A stretch of DNA of 64,000 bases. Origin: Aquaspirillum sp. LM1 (GTDB lineage: Bacteria > Pseudomonadota > Gammaproteobacteria > Burkholderiales > Aquaspirillaceae). The notes below the pieces were generated by a model that saw only the letters and a list, made by a program, of their open reading frames with translations, was not told where the DNA came from and searched no databases. This document shows, piece by piece, positions 53,414-62,622 of the stretch (position 1 is its first letter; each line of letters opens with the position of its first letter). The DNA lies in contig NZ_CP019509.1 in assembly GCF_002002905.1 (NCBI RefSeq), positions 1,302,001-1,366,000 on the forward strand, given 5' to 3'. The position numbers were made by a program, and so were the translations under genes.

Positions 53414-53785
53414 ATGCCGCCCAAACCCTCTGCCCCTCGCGGGATGAACCAGGCCGAACGCAAGCAGATGGCCAGCCGCTTTGCCGTGGCCGAAGCCGCC
53501 TGCCAGACCGCCGATCAGGTGCTGGGCAGTCTGGCCCTGAACGATGACGCCCAGGCGCGCTGGCGCACCATGCAGGTGTACTGGCGCAAGATTCGGCAGG
53601 GCAAGGTGCTGGGTGCCGCCGATTTCAATCTGGCTGCCGATGTGTGCCGCAGCGCCCGCCGGGTGCTGCAGGCGATGGAACCCACGCTGCGCTTTGCCGA
53701 CCCGCGCCTGCAAGCCCTGCTCACCCAGCTGGACGCCATGGCGCAGGCGTATCAGGAAGTTACCGGCAAGCCGCTCTATCTTTGA
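53414..53785 (+). CDS. Hypothetical protein, helical, 123 residues
   Basis: I do not recognise a family. The protein is predicted mainly helical (RKQMASRFAVAEAACQTADQ, RWRTMQVYWRKIRQGKVLGA, RLQALLTQLDAMAQAYQEVT), with no membrane segment or signal peptide. Codon use and GC content match the flanking housekeeping genes, and it is followed within 65 bases by the UPF0149 gene on the same strand, so the two may be cotranscribed. Confidence 0.7.
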   Translation: MPPKPSAPRGMNQAERKQMASRFAVAEAACQTADQVLGSLALNDDAQARWRTMQVYWRKIRQGKVLGAADFNLAADVCRSARRVLQAMEPTLRFADPRLQALLTQLDAMAQAYQEVTGKPLYL

Positions 53786-53848
53786 CCATGACGCGCCTGC
53801 CTGCGCCGCCCTGCCGGACGGGCGCAATCTGACCTGGACCTCCTACTG

Positions 53849-54457
53849 ATGAAACCGGTTTCTCCGCTGACGGATAAAGACTATCAGCGTTTGTCTGCCA
53901 CCTTGCAGCGTCTGGCTGCGCAGGGGGCGATGTCGCTGGAAAAAATGGACGGCTTTTTTGCCGCGCTGCTGTGCGGCCCGGAGGCACTGCCGCCCGCCGC
54001 CTGCCTGCCGCTGGTGCTGGGTGCGGCGTTTGACGACGACGACAGCTTTACCTCGGCCAAGTCGCTGGAGCAGTTTGTTGCCCTGCTGGGCCGCTACTGG
54101 CAGGAAATTTCCCACACCCTGCGCCAGGGCGAGGCATTTCATCCCTGGCTGGAGGCCAATGCCGACGGCGTGGTGCTGGGCAATCAGTGGGCGGATGGCT
54201 TTAGCGAAGGCATGCGCCTGTTCAACGACGACTGGGCGCAGGTGTTCGACCATCCGGCGCTGAGCCTGGCGCTGGCCCCCATCATGGCGCTGGCGTTCGA
54301 GCACGATCCCGACCCGGACATGCGTCCGTTTCTGGGGGAAGTCACCCAGGCGCAACGCGAAGCCTGGCTGGCGGAAATCACCCCGGCAGTGGGCAGTTTC
54401 CATGCGTTTTTCAGCGCCCATCGGGCGGCGCTGGAAGCCGAATACGGCGACGATTAA
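53849..54457 (+). CDS. UPF0149/YecA family protein
   Basis: A 202-residue protein of the YecA/YgfB (UPF0149) family. Recognisable segments are MSLEKMDGFFAALLCGPEAL near the N-terminus and VVLGNQWADGFSEGMRLFND in the middle. It lacks the C-terminal zinc-binding SEC-C motif that some YecA proteins carry. Function in the family is poorly defined. It converges with the SDR gene to its right, with only 18 bases between the stop codons. Confidence 0.8.
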   Translation: MKPVSPLTDKDYQRLSATLQRLAAQGAMSLEKMDGFFAALLCGPEALPPAACLPLVLGAAFDDDDSFTSAKSLEQFVALLGRYWQEISHTLRQGEAFHPWLEANADGVVLGNQWADGFSEGMRLFNDDWAQVFDHPALSLALAPIMALAFEHDPDPDMRPFLGEVTQAQREAWLAEITPAVGSFHAFFSAHRAALEAEYGDD

Positions 54458-54475
54458 CCCTGTTCATCTAGCCGC

Positions 54476-55303
54476 CTACGCCGCCCGCTTCAGCACGGCA
54501 TCCAGCCAGCGGGTGGGTAATACACGCTTCAGCCACCAGAACAGCTGGGTCGGCACGGTCACCCGGTAGCGCGCGGCGGGCCGACGCGCCTGCAGCGCCT
54601 GCTGCACTGCCTGCAATACTGCCTCGGCAGGCAAGGTAAATGGCGCGGCTGGGCCGGGTTTTTCCATCCGGTCGATCTGCACCTGATACGCTGCGGCGTG
54701 GATGCTGTGCTGCCAATTGACATGATTCATGAACTTTTTCAGCGCATTGGGTCTGAACCGGCTGGTGATCGGCCCCGGTTCGATCAAACAGACATGAATA
54801 CCCGTACCGGCCAGCTCCAGCCGCAAGGTGTCGGCCAGGCCTTCCATGGCGTATTTGCTGGCGTTGTACGCACCGCGCCAGCGCATGGCGGCAAAGCCCA
54901 GCACGGATGAATTAAACAGGATGCGCCCGTGGCCCTGGCTGCGCATCACCGGCAGCACGCGGCTGGTCAGCTCCCAGGCACCAAACAGATTGGTTTCGAA
55001 CTGGGCGCGCAAGGCGTGGCGGCTGATGTCTTCTGCTGCGCCGGGCTGGCCAAAGCCAGCGTTGTTGAACAGCGCGTCCAGGGTGCCGCCGGTGGCGGCC
55101 AGCACGTCGCCCAGCGCCCGGTTGATCGACAGGCTGTCGTCCACATCCAGCTGCAGCGCGTCGTTCAGTCCTTCGCTGCGCAGGCGGGCCACGTCGGCGG
55201 GCTGGCGGGCACTGGCAAACACCCGCCAGCCCTGGCGCTGCAGACCATGGGCAACGGTGTGGCCAATACCGCTGGAACAGCCGGTAATCAGGATGGTTTT
55301 CAT
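54476..55303 (-). CDS. Short-chain dehydrogenase/reductase
   Basis: A 275-residue classical SDR. The NAD(P)-binding motif is TGCSSGIGHTVAHGLQ, then NNAGFG, the catalytic Ser in ILFNSSVLGF and YNASK with the Tyr/Lys pair. ARQPADVARL after the second strand suggests NADP preference. Substrate unknown. The C-terminal tail is basic and hydrophobic (QLFWWLKRVLPTRWLDAVL), typical of the YciK/DltE-like group that may associate with membranes. Confidence 0.88.
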   Translation of the reverse strand: MKTILITGCSSGIGHTVAHGLQRQGWRVFASARQPADVARLRSEGLNDALQLDVDDSLSINRALGDVLAATGGTLDALFNNAGFGQPGAAEDISRHALRAQFETNLFGAWELTSRVLPVMRSQGHGRILFNSSVLGFAAMRWRGAYNASKYAMEGLADTLRLELAGTGIHVCLIEPGPITSRFRPNALKKFMNHVNWQHSIHAAAYQVQIDRMEKPGPAAPFTLPAEAVLQAVQQALQARRPAARYRVTVPTQLFWWLKRVLPTRWLDAVLKRAA

Positions 55304-55407
55304 GATGAGCTGCTATATAAGTAATAAGTAATCAGGCGTGGCATGCACCATAGCGTGTTTGCCCGCCAAGTCCAAGCCCCACCCAACCCGATACAGGAGA
55401 AATACAT

Positions 55408-56400
55408 TTGGAAACAGGATTGAGTTCCGTGGGTAGCCCACTGATGTACGGCGGCTTTTTTGCCGCCGTTCTGGTGATGGTGCTGATTGACATGTTTGCC
55501 CTCAACCGCGCCGGCCAGCACAAGGTGAGCGTGCGTGAGGCGCTGGGCTGGTCGGCCATCTGGTTTACCATTGCCATGCTGTTCAATGGCTGGCTGTGGT
55601 GGCATATCCGCAGCGATACTTCACTGGCGCTGGACGAGGCTGCCCGCCATGCGCTGGCCGATCAGAAGGCGCTGGAGTTTCTCACCGGCTACCTGATTGA
55701 AAAATCGCTGGCAGTGGATAATATCTTTGTGTTTTTGCTGTTGTTCAGCTTTTTCAAGGTGCCGGATATTTACCAGCGCCGGGTACTGGTGTACGGGGTG
55801 GTCGGGGCAATTGTCATGCGTGCGATCATGATTGCCGTTGGCGCGGTGCTGGTGGCCGAATTTGCCTGGATTCTGTATGTGTTCGGGGCGTTTCTGGTGT
55901 TTACCGGCCTGAAGATGATGCTGCCGGAAAAAGAGGAAAAAGACGACCTGACCAACAACCCGGTGCTGAAATGGCTGCGCCGCCACCTGCGGGTGACCGA
56001 AGAATTCCATGAGGAAAAGTTCTTTATCATCCGCAACGGGGTGCGCTGGGCCACGCCGCTGTTTTTGGTGCTGGTAATGATTGAGCTGACCGATCTGGTG
56101 TTTGCCGTGGACAGCATTCCGGCGATTTTTTCGGTGACGCAGGATCCGTTCATCGTGATGACCTCGAATATCTTCGCCATTCTGGGCTTGCGTGCGCTGT
56201 ACTTCCTGCTGGCCGATATTGCCGACCGCTTCCACCTGCTCAAATACGGCCTGGCTGCCGTGCTGACCTTCATTGGCATGAAGATGCTGCTGCTGGAGGT
56301 GTTTCATATTCCGGTGGTGGTGTCGCTGGCGGTGGTGTTCCTGCTGCTGACGGCGTCGATTGTGGCGTCCTTGCTGGTCAGCCGCAAAACCGCCGGGTAA
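55408..56400 (+). CDS. TerC/Alx family integral membrane protein
   Basis: A 330-residue membrane protein with about nine helices. Family motifs are ALEFLTGYLIEKSLAVDNIF and IELTDLVFAVDSIPAIFSVT, whose acidic residues in membrane helices are characteristic of TerC/Alx proteins linked to metal (Mn) export or tellurite resistance. The start is TTG at 55408 with AGGAGA eight bases upstream; no nearer ATG gives the family N-terminus. A strong terminator follows. I could not convincingly find a Mn-responsive yybP-ykoY leader in the 100 bases upstream. Confidence 0.9.
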   Translation: METGLSSVGSPLMYGGFFAAVLVMVLIDMFALNRAGQHKVSVREALGWSAIWFTIAMLFNGWLWWHIRSDTSLALDEAARHALADQKALEFLTGYLIEKSLAVDNIFVFLLLFSFFKVPDIYQRRVLVYGVVGAIVMRAIMIAVGAVLVAEFAWILYVFGAFLVFTGLKMMLPEKEEKDDLTNNPVLKWLRRHLRVTEEFHEEKFFIIRNGVRWATPLFLVLVMIELTDLVFAVDSIPAIFSVTQDPFIVMTSNIFAILGLRALYFLLADIADRFHLLKYGLAAVLTFIGMKMLLLEVFHIPVVVSLAVVFLLLTASIVASLLVSRKTAG

Positions 56401-56431
56401 GCGGTCTGCGCTGCTGCTGCTGTTCTGGCTC

Positions 56432-56464
56432 AAAAAAAACCGGTCCTGTGGACCGGTTTTTTTT
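56432..56464. terminator. Bidirectional terminator between terC-family and desaturase genes
   Basis: AAACCGGTCC-TGT-GGACCGGTTT is a perfect stem flanked by A- and T-runs, placed between two convergent genes so that it serves both. Confidence 0.92.
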
Positions 56465-56486
56465 CGGGCTGCGTCAAGCGCGACAC

Positions 56487-57680
56487 TCAGGCTGCGCTGC
56501 GCAAGCCCAGCGAAAACTCGCGCAGGGCGCGGATGCCGCTGGCTTCGGCGCGGGTGCACCAGTCTTGCAGGTCGTGCAGCAGCTCATCGCGTGAGCGGCT
56601 GGAGCGTTCCCACAAGCGGCCCAGCTCCTGGCGCATGGTGTAAATGGTGTGCAGCTTGGGGCTGTGCGCCAGCAGGGTATCCAGCGCTTGGCGATCGCAG
56701 TCCGGGGTGTCCTTGGCGTCCTGCTTGAGCCAGATCTTCATTTTTTTCGGCAGGTGAATTCCGTGAAAATCCGGCAGCTTGGCCGAGGCCAGCAGGCGGT
56801 CGATTTCGCCGGCGTACTCGGTTTTCAGCTGGCGGGCATACTGCGAGGCCACGGCATAGCGGTTGGTGATGATGGTCTGCAGGGTTTCTGCCGCGAGCGG
56901 AGCCACTTGCTGGGTGTCGCCCAGCGCCAGATGCGGGGCCACACGACGCACTTTGGCCAGACGGGCGATTTCCAGCATGCGGATGTACATCCAGCCGATG
57001 TCGAATTCGTACCATTTGTACGACAGCTTGGCCGAGGTACCAAAAGTGTGGTGATTGTTGTGCAGCTCCTCGCCGCCAATCAGGATGCCCCAGGGCACCA
57101 GGTTGGTGGCAGCGTCTTCGTTCTCGAAGTTGCGATACCCCCAGTAGTGGCCAATGCCATTTACCACACCAGCGGCCCAGAACGGAATCCACACCATCTG
57201 CACCGCCCAGATGGCCAGGCCTGCCGGGCCAAACAGCAGCAGGTCAAGACCCAGCATCAGGAAAATGCCCAGGCCGTTGTGCGGGGTGTACAGGCGGTTT
57301 TCAATCCAGTCATCCGGTGCGCCATGGCCAAACTTGTCCATGATGCTGCGGTCCTTGCATGCCACCCGATACAGCTCGGCACCTTGCCACAGCACTTTTT
57401 TCAGGCCAAGTACCTGTGGGCTGTGCGGGTCTTCCGGGGTTTCGCAGCGGGCGTGGTGCTTGCGGTGAATCGCTGCCCATTCGCGGGTAATCATGCCGGT
57501 GGTCAGCCACAGCCAGAAGCGGAAAAAATGGCTGGGCAGCGGGTGCAGATCGAGCGCGCGATGCGCCTGATGGCGGTGCAGGAAGATGGTGACCGAGGCA
57601 ATGGTGATGTGGGTCAGGCCCAGCGCCACCAGTACATACCCCCACCACGGCAGATCAATCAACCCGTTCAGGTATTCCAT
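56487..57680 (-). CDS. Acyl-lipid/acyl-CoA fatty acid desaturase
   Basis: A 397-residue membrane di-iron desaturase that introduces a cis double bond into fatty acyl chains. The three histidine boxes are FLHRHQAHRALD, IHRKHHARCETPED and EELHNNHHTFGTS, at the usual spacing between four predicted membrane helices. Beyond the third box lies a ~180-residue helical C-terminal domain (ITNRYAVASQYARQLKTEYA), longer than in minimal desaturases but seen in related proteobacterial enzymes. It converges with the TerC-family gene and is divergent from radC. Confidence 0.9.
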   Translation of the reverse strand: MEYLNGLIDLPWWGYVLVALGLTHITIASVTIFLHRHQAHRALDLHPLPSHFFRFWLWLTTGMITREWAAIHRKHHARCETPEDPHSPQVLGLKKVLWQGAELYRVACKDRSIMDKFGHGAPDDWIENRLYTPHNGLGIFLMLGLDLLLFGPAGLAIWAVQMVWIPFWAAGVVNGIGHYWGYRNFENEDAATNLVPWGILIGGEELHNNHHTFGTSAKLSYKWYEFDIGWMYIRMLEIARLAKVRRVAPHLALGDTQQVAPLAAETLQTIITNRYAVASQYARQLKTEYAGEIDRLLASAKLPDFHGIHLPKKMKIWLKQDAKDTPDCDRQALDTLLAHSPKLHTIYTMRQELGRLWERSSRSRDELLHDLQDWCTRAEASGIRALREFSLGLRSAA

Positions 57681-57812
57681 TAAAATAAACCTCGCAAAGT
57701 GCGCAATAGATCAACTATTTTAGCGTATTTGTCACGTTTGGCGCGCATGCCGGCAAGATTTGCCGCCGTAGCCCGCCGCCAGCTGTTCATTTTTGCCTGC
57801 AGGAGCCTGCTG

Positions 57813-58490
57813 ATGTCAATCGCCGACTGGCCAGAAGACCAACGTCCCCGTGAAAAACTGCTGGCCAAAGGAGCCGCCAGCCTGACCGACGCCGAGTTGC
57901 TGGCGATTTTCTTGCGCACTGGCATCCGTGGCAAAAACGCCGTCGAGCTGGCGCGGGAGCTGATTGTCCATTTTGATGGTTCGCTGGCCCGGCTGTTTGC
58001 CGCCAGCCCGCAGGCGTTTTCAGCGGTGCCGGGGCTGGGGCTGGCCAAGTTCAGCCAGCTGGCAGCCGTGCGCGAACTGGCCGACCGGGCGATGGCCGAG
58101 CGGCTGTATCAGGACGACGTTCTGTCCAGCCCGAATGCGGTGCGCGACTACCTGCGCCTGCGCCTGGGCCGCCGCGAGCGTGAAGTGTTTGTGGTGCTGT
58201 GCCTGTCGGCGCAAAACCGGGTGCTGGCCATGGACGAGCTGTTTGAAGGCACGCTGACCGAAACCCGGGTGTACGCGCGTGAAGTGGTGCGGCTGGCGCT
58301 GCTGCGCAACGCCGCTGCGTTGATCATTGCCCATAATCACCCGTCTGGTGCCAGCGAAGCCAGCCAGGCTGACCGACTGCTGACCCAGCAACTGCAACAG
58401 GCGCTGGCCCTGGTGGATATACGCCTGCTTGACCATGTGCTGGTGGCGGGCCATCAGGCGGTGTCGTTTGCCGAACAGGGCTGGATGTAG
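57813..58490 (+). CDS. radC: RadC family (JAB/MPN metalloprotease-fold) protein
   Basis: A 225-residue RadC homologue. The N-terminal helix-hairpin-helix region ([37 protein letters not shown]) precedes the JAB domain with the zinc motif [17 protein letters not shown] (H-x-H-x(7-10)-D). RadC was once tied to DNA repair, but its role is not established. CAGGAG six bases before the ATG at 57813 supports this start over the longer frame from 57699. Length and arrangement are complete. Confidence 0.92.
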   Translation: MSIADWPEDQRPREKLLAKGAASLTDAELLAIFLRTGIRGKNAVELARELIVHFDGSLARLFAASPQAFSAVPGLGLAKFSQLAAVRELADRAMAERLYQDDVLSSPNAVRDYLRLRLGRREREVFVVLCLSAQNRVLAMDELFEGTLTETRVYAREVVRLALLRNAAALIIAHNHPSGASEASQADRLLTQQLQQALALVDIRLLDHVLVAGHQAVSFAEQGWM

Positions 58491-58547
58491 GCCGCACCCC
58501 GCATAGCGTTCACCCGCCAGCCGGGTAACCAGGCCCGGCAGGGGCGC

Positions 58548-60080
58548 TTACTCTGCCGTGGACTCCCGGCTGCCATGCTTGGCTTCCCAGGCCAGCCGGC
58601 GGGCTTCTTTTTCCAGCGCACGGGCGGCGCGGGCTTCGGCTTCGGCGGCTTCCTTCACCTTGCGGGCGGCAATCGACGCGGCCTTGGCGCGGGCACGGGC
58701 TTCGGCCTCGGCGGCTTCCTGGGCTTCCAGTTCGGCGCGGCTGGTGCAGGGCCGGGTTTTTTCAAACAGGGCAATGCTTTCCACATGGGCAGTGTGCGGA
58801 AACATATTGATGATGCCCGCCGAGCGCAGGGTATAGCCTTTGGTGTTGACCAGCACGCCAGCGTCACGCGCCAGGGTGGCCGGGTTGCACGACACATATA
58901 CCAGCACGGCAGGCGCGGTGTCTTCGTCCAGTGCCTTGCACAGGGCAATCGCCCCATCACGCGGCGGGTCGATCAGCATCTTGTCAAAACGGCCCAGCGC
59001 CGCAAACGATTCTGGCGTGACGTCAAACAGATTGGCCATGCGGTAGCTGACCTGGCTGTCCAGGCCATTGTGGCGGGCGTTGTCGATGGCGCGTTCCACC
59101 AGCGACTGGCTGCCCTCCATGCCCAGCACGGTGGCCCCGCTGCGGGCAATCGGCAGGGTGAAATTGCCAATGCCACAAAACATGTCGGCAATGCGCTCGC
59201 CTGGCTGTGGATTCAGCAGACGCATGGCGCGCGCCACCATCACCCGGTTGATGCCAGGGTTCACCTGGGTGAACTCGGTGGGACGGTACGGCATCACCAC
59301 GCGGAAATCCGGCAGCGAGTAGGTCAGCGCCGGGGCATCCAGCGGATAAAACGGGTAACAGGTTTCCGGGCCCTTGGGCTGCAGCCAGGCCTGCAGCGCG
59401 CGCTGCGGCGTGCTGTGCGCATCGACAAACTGGCGCAGCAGCGTCTCATCGGCGGCGGTCAGCGGGTCCATGATGCGGAACACCAGCACGTCCACCGCGT
59501 CGCCCACCGCCAGTTCCACCTGCGGCATGCGGTCGCTGATTGACCAGCGGGTAATCAGCTGGCGCAGCGGAAGCAGCAGCGCCGAAATCCGTTGCGGCAG
59601 GATATGGCATTCGCGCATGTCGGCAATGAAGGTTGAGCGCTTTTCATGAAACCCCACCAGCACGCCGCCTTTTTTCGCCACATGGCGCACCGACAGCCGG
59701 GCACGGTGGCGATAGCCCCAGGTGGGGCCGTAAATTGGCGGCAGAATCACTTCCGGCTTGACCCGGCCAATATGGCCCAGGTTGTCTTCCAGCACGCGCT
59801 GTTTGTTGGCCACCTGCGCGGAAAACTCCACATGCTGCATCGAGCAGCCGCCGCACACGCCAAAATGCGGGCAGCGCGGTGCCGTGCGCATGAAGCTGGC
59901 GTTAAGCACCTGTTCGGTGTCGGCGTTTTCGTAGCTGGGTTTTTGCCGATAGCTGCGGTAGGTGACGGTTTCGTACGGCAGCGCGCCGTCGATGAACAGG
60001 GTTTTGCCGTCAATGTGGGCCACCCCCCGGCCTTCAAAGTCCAGGGATTCGATACGGGCAATGGGCTGTGGATGTGTCAT
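58548..60080 (-). CDS. rlmD: 23S rRNA (uracil-1939-C5)-methyltransferase RlmD
   Basis: AdoMet-dependent RNA methyltransferase of the TrmA/RlmCD family. It begins with a TRAM domain ([20 protein letters not shown]), then the [4Fe-4S] cysteines in [15 protein letters not shown], AdoMet binding at [15 protein letters not shown], and the catalytic cysteine in [13 protein letters not shown]. The last ~60 residues are an unusual Ala/Glu/Arg-rich helix ([20 protein letters not shown]) absent from E. coli RlmD and likely to form an extra RNA- or protein-binding arm. Single gene between radC and the L,D-transpeptidase. Confidence 0.93.
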   Translation of the reverse strand: MTHPQPIARIESLDFEGRGVAHIDGKTLFIDGALPYETVTYRSYRQKPSYENADTEQVLNASFMRTAPRCPHFGVCGGCSMQHVEFSAQVANKQRVLEDNLGHIGRVKPEVILPPIYGPTWGYRHRARLSVRHVAKKGGVLVGFHEKRSTFIADMRECHILPQRISALLLPLRQLITRWSISDRMPQVELAVGDAVDVLVFRIMDPLTAADETLLRQFVDAHSTPQRALQAWLQPKGPETCYPFYPLDAPALTYSLPDFRVVMPYRPTEFTQVNPGINRVMVARAMRLLNPQPGERIADMFCGIGNFTLPIARSGATVLGMEGSQSLVERAIDNARHNGLDSQVSYRMANLFDVTPESFAALGRFDKMLIDPPRDGAIALCKALDEDTAPAVLVYVSCNPATLARDAGVLVNTKGYTLRSAGIINMFPHTAHVESIALFEKTRPCTSRAELEAQEAAEAEARARAKAASIAARKVKEAAEAEARAARALEKEARRLAWEAKHGSRESTAE

Positions 60081-60228
60081 GCTGGGGAGAAAACCTGAGC
60101 AAAAGGTCTATTTTCGCAAAAAACGGCGGCAAGATCAGAAAAATTGGCGCGCCTGCCGGTTTCTGGCTACAGTCCCCTGTATTCCTGCTGATAAAATGTC
60201 GGCATTCTCTCCTGATCTTAATCCCCCC

Positions 60229-61134
60229 ATGCGCGCAATGACCATTCGACTTTCGTTGTTCCTCCTGCTGGCCGGCAGCGTACCAGCCCAGGCGGCCAAC
60301 TTTGATCCCCTGCCGATTCCCACCCAGTCGGTCAGTGGCCGCCAGGTGATCATCAACGTGCCGCAAACCCGCTTGTTTGTGCTGGATGACGGCAAACTCA
60401 CCCATGTTTTCCCGATTGCCGTCGGCAAAAGCCTGACCAAAACCCCGGTGGGCGAATACAGCGTGACCGGCATCCACCGTAATCCAACCTGGCATGTGCC
60501 TGCGTCAATTCAGGAAGAAATGCGCCAGAGCGGCAAGCCGGTGGAAACCGCCGTGCCGCCGGGGCCGGCCAACCCGCTGGGCGCGGTGTTCATCCGCTTT
60601 GGCGAACCGCGTCTGGGCCTGGGCATGCACGGCACCAATGCGCCCAACAGCGTGCCGGGCTTTCGCAGCCATGGCTGTGTGCGCCTGCGCAACCCGGATG
60701 CGCTCAAGCTGGCCTCGCTGATGGAAAAAGGTGTGCCGGTGACGGTGACCTACCAGCCCGTGCTGCTCAACTACGATGAGGCAGGCCATTTGTGGGTGAC
60801 CGCCTTTGCCGACCGCTACCAGCACAACACACCGGGCAAGCTGGCGGCACAGGCCAAGGATCTGGCCGAGCGCTGGGCCAATGAAACTGGCCGTCCGCTG
60901 GACAGCCGCCGCCTGCTGGCGGCGCTGCAAACCCGAGAAGGCAAGCCGGTGTGCGTGTCCTGTGAGCTGCCCCCGGCGTCCAGCCGCCCGGCGCTGGCCC
61001 CGGTCAAGCCGGTGGTGAAACCGCGCCCGGCCTTGCCCGAGCACACCCCACCGGCGGTTGTGGAGCCGTCTACCACCGCTGACATGAGCGGGGCCAGCCA
61101 GCCGGCCAGCCTGGTGCCAGTGAATGGCGGTTAA
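60229..61134 (+). CDS. L,D-transpeptidase (YkuD domain), periplasmic
   Basis: A 301-residue exported enzyme that forms or edits L,D crosslinks in peptidoglycan, or attaches proteins to it. The start gives MRAMTIRLSLFLLLAGS with cleavage after AQA, a good Sec signal. The YkuD domain starts at GRQVIINVPQTRLFVLDDGK, and the catalytic site is GMHGTNAPNSVPGFRSHGCV, with His and Cys in the usual SHGCVRL motif. The C-terminal ~80 residues are Pro-rich (PVKPVVKPRPALPEHTPPAV), probably a spacer in the cell wall. Resembles ErfK/YbiS-type enzymes. Confidence 0.92.
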   Translation: MRAMTIRLSLFLLLAGSVPAQAANFDPLPIPTQSVSGRQVIINVPQTRLFVLDDGKLTHVFPIAVGKSLTKTPVGEYSVTGIHRNPTWHVPASIQEEMRQSGKPVETAVPPGPANPLGAVFIRFGEPRLGLGMHGTNAPNSVPGFRSHGCVRLRNPDALKLASLMEKGVPVTVTYQPVLLNYDEAGHLWVTAFADRYQHNTPGKLAAQAKDLAERWANETGRPLDSRRLLAALQTREGKPVCVSCELPPASSRPALAPVKPVVKPRPALPEHTPPAVVEPSTTADMSGASQPASLVPVNGG

Positions 61135-61220
61135 CCGCCGTGATGCGTTGCCCCTGGCGGGGTGACGCCCGTGCCTGCATTTGATTCTTTTGATGTCTCT
61201 TTTTCTGTACGAGGTCAGCC

Positions 61221-61787
61221 ATGGGCAACCGCCTTTCCCGCATCACCACCCGCACCGGCGACGACGGCAGCACCGGCCTGGGCGATGGCAGCCGCGTTGC
61301 CAAGGATTGCCCGAGAATTGCGCTGCTGGGCGAGGTGGACGAGTTGAACAGCCATCTGGGGGTGCTGTTGTGCGAAGCCTTGAGCGACAGCGTGCGTGCG
61401 CAGCTGGTGGAGATTCAGCACGATCTGTTTGATCTGGGCGGGGAAGTGGCCGTGCCGGGCCATCAGGCCATTGATGAAAAGCAGGTGTTGCGCCTGGAAG
61501 CCTGGCTGACTGGGATGAATGCCGAACTGACGCCCTTGCGCGAATTTATCCTGCCCGGCGGCTGTCGGGCGGCGGCGCTGGCGCATGTGGCGCGCGCGGT
61601 GGCGCGACGGGCCGAACGTCAGGCCGTGACGCTGGCCCGCGCTGAAACCTTGTCGGCGCACACCGTCCACTACCTGAACCGCTTGTCCGACGCGCTGTTT
61701 GTGCTGGCGCGCAGCCTGAATGTGGCGGCGAGCCAGCCGGATGTGCTGTGGCGGCACGAGCGGGTGCGCCGCCCGGCCAGCCAGTAG
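61221..61787 (+). CDS. Cob(I)alamin adenosyltransferase (PduO/MMAB type)
   Basis: A 188-residue enzyme that transfers the adenosyl group of ATP to cob(I)alamin. The ATP-binding N-terminus is RITTRTGDDGSTGLGDGSRV, followed by LLGEVDELNSHLGV, LFDLGGEVAVPGH, FILPGGCRAAALAHVARAV and LNRLSDALFVLARSLN, all hallmark segments. AGG lies upstream of the ATG. It supports B12-dependent enzymes elsewhere or vitamin salvage; no other B12 genes are near. Confidence 0.93.
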   Translation: MGNRLSRITTRTGDDGSTGLGDGSRVAKDCPRIALLGEVDELNSHLGVLLCEALSDSVRAQLVEIQHDLFDLGGEVAVPGHQAIDEKQVLRLEAWLTGMNAELTPLREFILPGGCRAAALAHVARAVARRAERQAVTLARAETLSAHTVHYLNRLSDALFVLARSLNVAASQPDVLWRHERVRRPASQ

Positions 61788-61794
61788 GCCCGGT

Positions 61795-62622
61795 TTATTC
61801 GCTGACGGCCACTGCCGCGACAAATTCCCGCTGCAGCCAGCCGGCCACTTGTTCGGCAGCCATTTCCCAGCGGGTGTCCAGCATCATCAGATGGGCGGTA
61901 TCCGGCAAGACTTCGGCCACCACACCCAGCCGGCAGGCGGTTTCCACCACTTCCTGCGGGCTGATCAGCTGGTCATTGGCGGCCCCCAGCACCAGCGCCG
62001 GCACATACGGCAGCTTGCTGGCCGGAAAAAACCCGATCATCGACATATCAAACAACGCCCGCATGGATTCTGCCTGGAATCGGTTCACCCAGCCCATCAG
62101 CCGGCCATGGTCGATGTCTGGCGAGAACAGCAGGCGTTGCGCCTGGCCCAGGTCGGGATGGTAACGCTCGCTGGCCTGAAACAGGTTCAGCGCGGCCAGC
62201 AGGTCGGGTGCGGTGGTCATCATCCGCCAGGCCGAGCCATTCACCCCAGACGGCGGCACCGAGGCCATCAGCACCACGCCGGCGGGCAGGTCGTGCGGGT
62301 ACATTTCCAGGTAGCGTTGCAGCACAAAGCCGCCCATTGAGTGGCCAATCAGCACCGGTGGGCGTGGCATTTTTTCTACCACGGCGCGAACATTGCGCAC
62401 AAAGTCGTCAATGCCCAGCGCCGCCAGCCAGGCATGGCCGCGACTGTCGCCGTGGCCTTCCAGGCTGACGGCGCTGGCATGCCAGCCGCGCTGGGCAAAC
62501 CAGGGTAAAAAGTGTTCTTCCCATACCCAGGCACCGCAATAGGCACCGTGGACAAACAGCAGCGGCGGCGCGTCGTGGGCGGCGTCGGCGTGATGGCTTG
62601 CGCATTCCAGTCCGGGCACCAT
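61795..62622 (-). CDS. Alpha/beta-fold hydrolase
   Basis: A 275-residue hydrolase with LLFVHGAYCGAWVWEEHFLP (oxyanion HG), the nucleophile elbow LIGHSMGGFVLQRYLE, the acidic residue in LGAANDQLISP and the C-terminal His in PDTAHLMMLD. The cap is short. Substrate unknown; no signal peptide. The ATG overlaps the stop of the PhoH-family gene by one base (TAATG), so the two are probably cotranscribed. Confidence 0.87.
   Translation of the reverse strand: MVPGLECASHHADAAHDAPPLLFVHGAYCGAWVWEEHFLPWFAQRGWHASAVSLEGHGDSRGHAWLAALGIDDFVRNVRAVVEKMPRPPVLIGHSMGGFVLQRYLEMYPHDLPAGVVLMASVPPSGVNGSAWRMMTTAPDLLAALNLFQASERYHPDLGQAQRLLFSPDIDHGRLMGWVNRFQAESMRALFDMSMIGFFPASKLPYVPALVLGAANDQLISPQEVVETACRLGVVAEVLPDTAHLMMLDTRWEMAAEQVAGWLQREFVAAVAVSE

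Noticed and set aside
55304-55407. Possible Mn-sensing yybP-ykoY riboswitch before the TerC-family gene
   Set aside because: The leader is only about 100 bases and I could not match the conserved loops of that riboswitch; a covariance-model search would decide.
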